Assembly (NCBI RefSeq): GCF_910592395.1
Contig: NC_088312.1
Coordinates: 18,111,292 to 18,175,291 of the forward strand
Origin: Lineus longissimus
Taxonomy: Eukaryota; Nemertea; Pilidiophora; Heteronemertea; Lineidae
Reading direction: 5' to 3'
DNA: 64,000 nucleotides
A program made the translations under genes and the position numbers. The notes below the pieces were generated by a model. It was not told the DNA's origin. It was given only the letters and a program-made list of their open reading frames with translations, and did not search any database. The first letter of the stretch is position 1; the number at the start of each line of letters is the position of its first letter. Positions 56,203-64,000 of this stretch are shown piece by piece.

Positions 56203-56406
56203 TGTGTGTGATCGTATTGAAGAGAGAGAGAACTCGAAGACGTCTTTCCTGTATGAAACTATATTGCCAAGTCCCACTCAATGTGTATACAATACAAGAA
56301 GTTGGATAATACATAAGTGTAATAAGGGTGCCAACTGCGCCTTAACATAGTGCTGTACAATAAAAGAATCACATAACAATAATAGTGTTTACGAAGAGTT
56401 TCCACA
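56203..56406 (-). repeat. 5' LTR of the BEL element
   Basis: 204 bp; promoter end of the minus-strand element, followed (toward lower coordinates) by the primer site at about 56187-56199. Confidence 0.92.
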
Positions 56407-56958
56407 AAATGGTGTTGTCACATCAATGAAAGAATTTGCGGACCATTATAAGATTATACGCCATTTCGACGCCTTGGAAAATGAGCAGTTGAAGTACACG
56501 TCTTAACAAACAGGGTGGATGAGGAAGGAGACCCTATACTTGACCACTGGGTACCTGAGGTTCTGCAACCATTCGTGGAAGGAGAGAACGTTGAGAATTA
56601 CTTCTTTATAGTTGACCATTTTCGACCCCACGTACAGGACAGAACATTTTGGATGCGGATTACTGAGATGTGGGGAATTCTGCAGTTGGTGCCAGTGGGC
56701 TGCACATCCCTGCGGCAGCCGTTAGACCTTACGGTGATGAAGTCGTTTAAGTCTAACGCGCGAAAGGCATGGAAGGCATGGAAAACAGCAAATACTGATG
56801 AGCAGGGCGGATGCGGAATGATTGGACTTTCAGATGTGATACGCGTTGTAAATGTTGCATGTGAGGCTGGTGTAGTCCACAGGTCATCATCATTGGATTT
56901 GAAGCGGCATTTCGTCCTGGCCATGTTGATGCTGGGCCACTTCCAGTCGTCGATGTAA
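56407..56958 (+). pseudogene. Pogo-like DDE transposase, C-terminal remnant
   Basis: The clean frame 56515-56958 has the end of a DDE_1 nuclease: FIVDHFRPHVQ, then LVPVGCTSLRQPLDLTVMKSFK and ARKAWKAW, motifs shared by pogo/Tigger and CENP-B-type transposases. A preceding piece (56407-56505, KEFADHYKIIRHFDALENEQ) and one on the far side of BEL (46757-46846, KTIKYVRDFEEAL) belong to the same gene. The central part with the first catalytic residues is missing, so it is inactive. It ends at TAA 56956-56958; to 57517 follows untranslated sequence and the right inverted end. Confidence 0.75.
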
Positions 56959-57519
56959 TTTAACACTGAAGAGGATGGCAGAGAATTCCGAGATCTTCAC
57001 GCGGACGAAGTGGAAGTTTGGCATGATCAGGGTGTAATGAACCTTCAAAACTGTGGCTAACAGCTAACTTTAATTTTCTCCGATCTGTGTTGTACTCCTA
57101 TAGAACAACACTACAGACTCGTGGACCCACCATTTTAGACATCCAAGAAAATGATGTGTAATTAGCAAAACCCAATTCAGTGAAAAAATAAATTAAAATT
57201 GGTCTTCGAAGTTTTTTTTTTATTGGGACAACCTGTACAAGTTTTTGTACGCGACCTTGCAATTCACAAATGATCAGAGCTGGTTTTCTCTTCGCAATAA
57301 TTTCACAATAGGCCTACTGCCAATGTGACATTACTGGTGTCAGTTCTATGAAGTTCAAAGCCAATGACTACTAGGCCTATTTGCGTTGGTAAACCAATCA
57401 GAAAGCAGATAGTACATGTATTATTACAGATTATTACTGCATGTGCAGCCATGTGACCGTCATAGTAATGAAGTGGGCTGGTTTACAGAAGTGATGTCTT
57501 AAGTCCGATTTTACATTAT

Positions 57520-58963
57520 AAACTGCATACGTTCGGTATACAAGGTCCTCTATGGAGCCTGATCAAAGCGTGCTACACGGATATACAAAGCTGTGTAGTC
57601 GAAAACAATGTGCGATCTGATTGGTTTAACGTTCGACAGGGCGTAAGGCAAGGTGGCGTTCTTTCAACATGGCTTTACCTACTGTACATCAACAAACTGA
57701 TAGACAATCTAGACAACCTTGGTGTAGGTGCTCGCCTCGGAGAAATCAACAGCGGGTCTCCGTGCCACGCGGATGACCTAGCCGTACTTTCGCTAACAAA
57801 ATATGGATTGGACCGCATGCCCCTGTGCAGTTTCCGATATTCGCTCAAATGGAGATATGACTTCAACTACGACAAATGTGCAATAATTGTATTTGGCGAA
57901 TCTGCGCAACATTGGAAAAGATTGAAGGAACTTCGAACCTGGTGGCTAGGGCCTATGCCCATTGCTGAAAGCACATCTACTGTACACCTCGGGATAACAC
58001 TGAACAAATATCCAAAATCAACCAACATTGCAATATCAGCTGCTCAAAAGCTGAAAAGCTCACTAATGTAAATCTTAGGGCCGGGAATCCAACCCAATTC
58101 GTTCAATCCGATCTGCAGCGTAAAGCTCTATCGCCTCATTTGTTTACCCAGAGCCCTATATGGATGTGAACTCTGGTCCCAAATGTCTGAATCTGACCTC
58201 CTCATTCTCGAACGCGCCCATCGATTATGTTTAAAACGAATGCAGGGCTTCAGCAGGAACACGCGAACAGTGATTTCACAAGCGATGATAGGACAATGTA
58301 GTTTGAGAGGTTTATTAGATAAAAAGTGCATCCTGTTTTTCAAGCAACTTTCCATAATGCCCGAGCATTCACTGCCGCTACAAGTGTTCGAGTTCCGCTA
58401 TAAAGCATTCTGTCAAAGGAGAAACAACGAACATAGAGGTTTTCTTCCCCAACTATGCGTTGCATTAGACAAATATGGTCTCCGCCATATTCTTGAAAGC
58501 TTTATGAGCAGTGAAATATTTTTCTTTACCTGTACTGCCGCAGGGGCATACGCTCAAATCACTCACGAAAGTAACCATTATTAATCACGAGAACTTTTTA
58601 TTTGCCGAAAAATGTAGAGCGAATAACGGTCTTAACAGAACTCTCGAAATCGAAAAATCATTGGACTATCCCTCGCTCATCTGGCTAGCCGCTTTAGAAT
58701 ATCCTTTGATTAAGAAAAACTTTGCCTTCATCGCAAGACTCAACACGCTTACAATTCTGTCCGAGCCGACACAGTGCCCCAGATGCCATAAAACTTATAC
58801 AGATCCACATGTACATTTCTTCTGCGTTTGTCCCGATTTCAGCGAAAATCGAGATTTATTCTGGCAACGACTTGAAAATGAATGTTTCGTTTTTGTCAAC
58901 GCCGCACTCTGGAACATGGATGATTCCGGACTCTCTTGCAACCCTTCTTGGGAAACAAGTTGA
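57520..58963 (+). pseudogene. LINE-B ORF2, RT C-terminal half and Cys-rich tail
   Basis: Picks up where 43804 stops: KLHTFGIQGPLWSLIK, FNVRQGVRQGGVLSTWLYLLY and the catalytic box HADDLAVLS (YADD in most LINEs). Then the thumb region, a stop at 58069, further C-terminal codons from about 58100 (SESDLLILERAHRLCLKRMQ) and a frame change near 58555 leading to the terminal CPRCHKTYTDPHVHFFCVC zinc-knuckle-like motif. The frame ends about 58963. The 3' end is probably the short (TA)n at 59165-59177. Confidence 0.85.
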
Positions 58964-60278
58964 TCATCTTGACTACAGCGATAACATTCATAATGCTTAA
59001 AAGTGATGCAAGATGCTGGATGGTATACTAACTAGCTACATGGTATACGACCCTAACTAGTAAATGTAACACTTTGAACATAATGTTATTTAACTTTCAT
59101 TTCTAAGCGTTTATACTATTCATTGTAAATTTTGTCTTCTTATCTAAGGAGGAATAGACAAATACATATATATATAAGACGTCACTATAGTGGTTGGACT
59201 TAGTTTTCCAAGTTAAAGTAATGGTTTGCGGCTTGGTTACAAAAACTGCAATAACTTTTGCAGTATAAGTCTTAACTCAACGCGACGAAAAGCATTCTTT
59301 TCTGCAAGATTTACTCTACCAGTTACTCTCATGAGGTACTGTGTAGGATATTGAATAAGTTTTTACAATATCAAATTGTAAACACTCTGCTGACTTTACC
59401 CCTATTTTGGCGTTCATAAATGCCAATATAAGTCTAGAAAATAACTCGAAACAACATGAAACAATTTTTGGATCCATCACAGCAACAGTCTCCATACTTT
59501 GGGGTAAAATCATGTGAATAGAGGCAACAGGATTTGTTTAAAGCCCCAAATTAACTGTTGTTGCTGTATAACACTGTTTATTGGTTTCTATGGTAACCGG
59601 CCATTAAATAACATTAAATAAATTTTACAAAAGAATTCTAACAACTTGAAGAGGAGGTAGTACCCTTCATCACAAAAGTCGAATTACATCGATTGGTCAT
59701 GTTTTAAGAAATCTACATGACTTTCAATAACTTGTATCAATCTCGTAAGTTTCAGTAAAATTGTCAAAAAGTCGTTGTTGACTGTTCTCGATGGAAACAG
59801 AAGATAATTCGTTTTTTGTGGTCTTGATATTTAGTTCGTCGGTCCCCATAATGAACTATCGTTTCGGATTTTGCATTTTACCAATTTAAATGAGTGAGAA
59901 ATTTTTTTTTTCCAAAAGCGAGATTTTCGTCATTTCTGGACCTGTGTGAATAACCCCTAAATGATAACTAATAACTTTCCTGATTACAAAGCTATGAATC
60001 CCATATTTTTATGGGTAGCGTTATGAGTTTCCAAAAGATGAGTTAATTTTACGTCCTCCAACTAGCCGTATTGTGAATTAGTAAGGGGGTAGTTGAGGCA
60101 ATAATAATGCGCTAATTAGGGTCGGCCTCACGATTAATCTCAATAAAATCAGCTTTATCCAATCAATACCATGTTTTTATACACTTTCGTGTTCGCATGA
60201 ATATCCTTAATGCACTGACGTAAAATGAAGTACTTAAGTTGCTGTTTCGATCAATTATTCACCTAAAACAAATCGCAA
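58964..60278. other. LINE-B 3' UTR, then unassigned sequence
   Basis: The first 210 bp look like the LINE-B 3' UTR, ending near an ATATATATA tract. The remainder has no recognisable gene, element end or RNA. Confidence 0.45.
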
Positions 60279-61565
60279 CAAGAGGCCCAAAGGCCTGGCG
60301 CTCAGCTGAAATGGATAGCTGAAGGCAAGGGCCAAGTGTGTGTTGGTACCGTTATTATGAGGCAACGTGAAGCTGTAACGTCTAGCACGCAGAAGTGCTG
60401 GTGCGAAAGACCTTCTTGCTATATCAGTGCATGCTGAAGTACTGAGTTGACGTCACCCTGCTATTATGACGTAAAGTCATTTCTATTGCCGTTGCAGTAG
60501 TGGGGTGTGTGATGACGTCAAGGAGTTGTGTGGTGACGTCAAAGAGTGGAGTCCTTGTCTTCATGCAGCGTAGGTGGAACTAATAACATGCACATTGACT
60601 CAAGGTACATAATTATTACAGTGTATTTTGTGAGGTGAATGGTCAAATGAACCGACTGTTGTCTGGACATTGATGAAGTGGATGCAGCCAAATGTCTGGG
60701 ATGGTCTTTTTTGTATGTGAAGAAAAGAAGATAAAGAGTTGGTTAACAAAATGAACTTTATTGGTGCGGCAGATATTTGATGCCTTTCGGCAGATATTTG
60801 AAGCGCCTTGCGGCATATATTTGTTGCCTTGCGGCAGATATTTGATAACGCTCTCCGGGAATGGAAAGCAGTAAAACGAGTAAGCACACCTTACTCTGAA
60901 TGTGGGAACAGCAAGTGCTTTCCTGGACTTGAAATGTGCCAACGACTCCTCTTGCAATAACCAACAACAGTTAATCTGTAAAAAGAGAAGAGAAATTAAC
61001 ACGGACTGAATAAAAAAGGGTGACATCACATAGACGGGGAAATGTACACCACCGGATACAGTCTGTGCTTGATCAGGCATTTGTCAGATGATATCCTGAA
61101 CAAGGCATCTATGATCTATGGAAGCAAATCCAAAAAGAGACTTAACCTTCGAAGGGCACACTTATTACTCAGTGAAAAGTCAGTCCTGTGGGCTGTTTTC
61201 CAATTCAAAATAAAAGTGTAACCTCTTTATTGTGACTTTAAATTAGTCTCACAGACTGAACCATAACACTAAACAGCCAACCGTGCCCACATGATGTGAG
61301 CCGAGAGCTGGGCTTAAAGATGAGCGAGTGGTGTACTACATTTTGAAAATCGTCTATCGTCTACGACATGTGACAGAACAGGATCTAGTGGACTTAATGA
61401 TGAGGTACTATCAAATAAGGTGTCCATCAAATGAATCATGAGGGCCTGTTGAGTTATACTCTAAGCCTATCCTATAGGGCTAGGCTATCGTTGTTGTCTT
61501 TTTTACAGCCTACAGCACAGCCATGCACAGCGCAGTGTACAGACAGTACAGGATTGCAAATTAAA
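60279..61565 (+). other. 5' fragment of a rolling-circle-like repeat, then unassigned
   Basis: AACAAGAGGCCCAAAGGCC followed by TGGCGCTCAGCTGA (60277-60309) is the same 5' end as the element at 22838, differing by one base. No matching 3' hairpin with CAGCTGAGC appears before the window ends, so the copy is truncated or extends past another insertion. Further on are GTGACGTCA words near 60510-60540 and the minisatellite below. No gene is supported. Confidence 0.55.
60764..60849 (+). repeat. Short minisatellite, four ~22-24-bp units
   Basis: Four degenerate copies of TGCGGCAGATATTTG plus a variable GAAGCGCCT-like spacer. It is open on the minus strand, but no protein is inferred. Confidence 0.8.
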
Positions 61566-62613
61566 ATGAAATGGCCAGGGCCATTGTGCTCACCTCATGT
61601 GGAGGAAAGATGGATAAAGAGCATGGTATTGTGTCATGTAGTGTTAGGTTTGATGTAGGTCCAAGCAATTACAATTTCCCCAAAATGGCCAATTTACAGT
61701 ACATTCGACCTCTGTGACCTTGAAAAGTAGGTCAAATCAAAGAAGACCCGGGTGACACATTGAATGGTTGTTAGAATCAGATGTACCTATGATATAAAAT
61801 TGGTGCCAATCGGGCAAGTCATTACTAGGAATAATGGCATTTTGAAGAATTTAGGATTTGGCCCCTCCCTGGAGGCCAAACAGCAAATCAGATCGCACCA
61901 AACTTCGGTACCTGAGATCACCTGACCAAGGGGTACATGTGTACTTAATTTGTGATCAATAGTCATTGCAGTTAAGAAACGTGCCATAGTTACGGCCTGA
62001 CGGCGAATTTACACCATTTGACCTCTGTGACCTTGACAAGAAGGTCAAATTAAAAACCTGTGTGACATATACTGTATGGTGGTTAGATGTACCCATGATA
62101 TCAAATTGGTGGCAATCAGGCAAGAAGTTAAGGAATAATCACATTTTTAAGGTTTTGGGATTTTGCCCCCTGGTGGTCAAGTGGTGAATCATATTGGACC
62201 AAACTTCGGTCCCTGAGATCACCTGACTAAGGGGTAAATGTGTACCAAATTTGGTATCAATAGTCATTGCAGTTTAGAAACGTGCCATCGTTACATCCTA
62301 ACGGCCAATTTACACCATTTGACCTCTGTGACCTTGAAAAGGAGGTCAAATCAAAAACCCGGAGGATATATGATGCACCTTTGCTAGAAGTACCTACCAT
62401 ATTTTTTTCAAAATTTCCCGACTACTATTAAGGGAGATATTGCATATTTTCACTTTTAACGTTTGGCCCCCTGGTGGCCAAACCATAAAACGAATCGGAC
62501 CGAAACTTGGTCTCCAAGGTGTCATTACACAATGGTACACGTGTACAAAGTTTCAACTCAATAGCTCTAACAGTTACGAAACGTGCCCTGCTAACGGACG
62601 ACGGACGACGACG

Positions 62614-62660
<47 letters not shown>

Positions 62661-62712
62661 ACGACGGACGCCACGGTATGGGATAAGCTCACCTCTGCTA
62701 AGAGGTGAGCTA
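61566..62712 (+). mobile_element. HINE/Helentron-like repeat, copy 2
   Basis: An almost identical full-length copy of 44891-46030, with the same GGCC start, three internal GTGACCTTGA blocks, a longer (GAC)n tract (62597-62670) and the terminal hairpin GCTCACCTC...GAGGTGAGC. The high identity means both copies moved recently or derive from one active source. It encodes nothing, so it depends on an autonomous partner not seen here. Confidence 0.85.
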
Positions 62713-62887
62713 AAAATGAGCATTGCTGCGTAACGAAACTGCAGTGGAATTCATACTACGATGTCATAATGTGACTTTCAGAATAATTGTTGTCACGGCC
62801 AATGACCAAACAGGGAGAAAACAAACGTAAATGGCGAGATTTGTTGCAAAATTGCCAACCACAACAACTCAGGGGTCATCCTAAACA

Positions 62888-63592
62888 GCGTCCACCAGCG
62901 TCCACCAGGTTTCAAAGTTATCAAAATTATATTTTCTTGACATAAATCAATAAAATTGGATATTTAAAACATATTCTGCAAGTTTTATTGCAATATATTG
63001 AAAAATAAGTGAATTATCTGTGCTAAGTCGGACCCATCATGCCCAATAAAATCCAGCGTCCACCAGCGTCCACCAGGTTTCAAAGTTATCCAAATTATAT
63101 TTTCTTGACATAAATCAATAAAATAGGTTATTTAAAACATATTTTGCAAGTTTTATTGCAATATATTGAAAAATAAGTGAATTATCTGTGCTAGAAGTCG
63201 GACCCATCATGCCCAATAAAATCCAGCGTCCACCAGCATTCACCAGGTTTCAAAGTTATCCAAATTATGTTTTCTTGACATAAATCAATAAAATAGGTTA
63301 TTTAAAACATATTCTGCAAGTTTTATTGCAATATATTGAAAAATAAGTGAATTATCTGTGCTAGAAGTCAGACCCATCATGCCCAATAAAAACCGGGAAG
63401 CGTCCACCAGCGTCCACCAGCGTCCACCAGCGTCCACCAGGTTTCAAAGTTATCCAAATTATATTTTCTTGACATAAATCAATAAAATTGGTTATTTAAA
63501 ACATATTCTGCAAGTTTTATTGCAATATATTGAAAAATAAGTGAATTATCTGTGCTAGAAGTCGGACCCATCATGCCCAATAAAATCCTGGA
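62888..63592 (+). repeat. Satellite, four ~170-bp monomers with an embedded 10-bp repeat
   Basis: The GTTTCAAAGTTATC anchor recurs at 62909, 63077, 63247 and 63441 (steps of 168, 170 and 194 bp). Each monomer starts with two to four copies of CGTCCACCAG; the 194-bp step is explained by extra copies of that decamer plus a few bases. Monomers are over 95% alike by eye. The last one grades directly into the 33-bp repeat. Confidence 0.9.
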
Positions 63593-64000
63593 AGCGATGC
63601 CCGTCGATAAGTCCGACGAGATTTCAGCCATGCCCGTCGATAAGTCCGACGAGATTTCAGCCATGTCCGTCGATAAGTCCGACGAGATTTCAGCCATGTC
63701 CGTCGATATGTCCGACGAGATTTCAGCCATGCCCGTCGATAAGTCCGATGAGATTTCAGTCATGCCCGTCGATAAGTCCGACGATATTTCAGCCATGCCC
63801 GTCGATAAGTCCGACGCGATTTCAGCCATGCCCGTCGATATGTCCGACGATATTTCAGTCATGCCCGTCGATAACTCAGACGAGATTTCAGTCATGCCCG
63901 TCGACGAGTTCAACGATATTTCAACCATGCCCGTCGACAAGTCCGACGAGATTTCAACCGTGCCCGACGACACGACGCCTGTAGTCACTCTAGGAAAAGG
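63573..64000 (+). CDS. Partial ORF of an 11-residue tandem repeat, running off the window
   Basis: From ATG 63573 the frame reads eight codons and then eleven exact 33-bp units (63597-63959) encoding variants of MPVDKSDEISA, a degenerate twelfth unit and then non-repetitive codons (TTPVVTLGK) to the edge. There is no indel in 363 bp. Variation is at Pro/Ser 2, Lys/Met/Asn/Glu 5, Glu/Asp/Ala 8 and the last residue. The product would be acidic and extended, with no family recognised. The other plus frame and one minus frame are also open because the unit lacks stops in them, so coding is possible but not shown; it could simply be a minisatellite. Confidence 0.4.
   Translation, partial: MPNKILEAMPVDKSDEISAMPVDKSDEISAMSVDKSDEISAMSVDMSDEISAMPVDKSDEISVMPVDKSDDISAMPVDKSDAISAMPVDMSDDISVMPVDNSDEISVMPVDEFNDISTMPVDKSDEISTVPDDTTPVVTLGK

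Larger units (their letters stand above)
46847..56406 (-). mobile_element. BEL/Pao LTR retrotransposon, interrupted by Harbinger
   Basis: A young minus-strand element of 9560 bp, 5982 bp without the Harbinger insert. LTRs of 204 bp (46847-47050 and 56203-56406) differ at two positions. Reading on the minus strand: primer site TGGTGCCGTGAAC just after the 5' LTR, Gag-protease-RT, RNase H, integrase, and a purine-rich CCCGGGAGAA before the 3' LTR. It lies inside the pogo-like transposase gene. Only AAA is shared by the two outer junctions, so the target duplication is not clear. Confidence 0.93.
43805..57517 (+). mobile_element. Defective pogo-like transposon, expanded to 13.7 kb by nested insertions
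   Basis: The ends are 31-bp inverted copies (TGTAAAATCGGACTTAAGAC and on) differing at one base. With a TA duplication (43803-43804 and 57518-57519) removal restores the LINE-B reading frame exactly. Its own sequence is only about 1.6 kb; the rest is the composite element (44081-46657) and the BEL element (46847-56406). Remaining coding sequence at 46757-46846 and 56407-56958 includes the last part of a DDE transposase of the pogo/Tigger type. TA duplication and this transposase agree with the Tc1/mariner-pogo superfamily. Confidence 0.85.

Noticed and set aside
43805-57517. A Maverick/Polinton, suggested by 13.7 kb between inverted ends and an integrase inside
   Set aside because: No polymerase B, ATPase or capsid genes; the integrase belongs to the nested BEL element and the ends belong to a pogo-like transposon with a TA duplication.
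63479-63988. A 169-residue minus-strand serine/threonine-rich protein
   Set aside because: Its frame is open because the 33-bp unit lacks stops in that frame and it ends inside the satellite; the plus frame with an in-frame ATG is at least as likely, and neither is proved.

Overview
The window is metazoan nuclear DNA, about 40% GC, almost entirely built of transposable elements in several layers of nesting. The element mix (Gmr1-type Gypsy, BEL/Pao, Ginger1, PIF/Harbinger, pogo-like, CR1/L2-like LINEs, and short rolling-circle-like repeats with GGCC hairpin starts and a (GAC)n core) points to a marine invertebrate. The last repeat type resembles repeats I associate with bivalves and other molluscs, but I cannot fix the phylum. 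I see no bacterial operons, rRNA or CRISPR, and only one credible small intron-bearing cellular gene.

Layout. 1.73-7.97 kb: a nearly intact, very young Gypsy element with integrase upstream of reverse transcriptase (Gmr1 order), with near-identical LTRs and a 5-bp target duplication. 8-22.4 kb: small non-autonomous DNA elements and repeats, each recognised from inverted ends: 9529-10415, 11538-12560 (9-bp TSD), 12888-13587 (8-bp TSD), a foldback at 17131-17885, and two copies of a tRNA-headed repeat at 14105-15661 and 18632-19628, one carrying a 625-bp insertion.

22.6-37.76 kb: one LINE copy (LINE-A) shattered by later insertions. ORF1 is split by a 3.4-kb rolling-circle-like element (22838-26238), which holds a hAT-like element (itself holding a Harbinger-like MITE) and a two-exon small gene. 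ORF2 is split by a 7.05-kb Ginger1 transposon (26990-34040, encoding integrase and OTU domains, with its own nested 1-kb element), by a 459-bp tandem duplication (34.4-35.7 kb) and by a 626-bp MITE (36841-37466).

38.98-59.2 kb: a second LINE (LINE-B). Its ORF2 is split by a defective pogo-like transposon whose ends now lie 13.7 kb apart (43805-57517). Inside that lie (i) a composite 'direct repeat-spacer-direct repeat' element (44081-46657) carrying a rolling-circle-like insert, and (ii) a young BEL/Pao retrotransposon on the minus strand (46847-56406). The BEL element is itself split by a PIF/Harbinger transposon (48758-52335) with an intact two-exon transposase and a convergent Myb-like gene. 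A sister copy of the composite sits at 38978-40343.

59.2-64 kb: mostly unassigned DNA, another rolling-circle-like repeat (61566-62712), a ~170-bp satellite (62888-63592) and a 33-bp coding-type repeat, open to the window edge, that would encode an 11-residue repeat protein.

Most boundaries rest on filled-site logic: where an insertion is removed, the interrupted reading frame or repeat rejoins. Family names for short elements are inferred from TSD length and terminal bases only; none was checked by database search.
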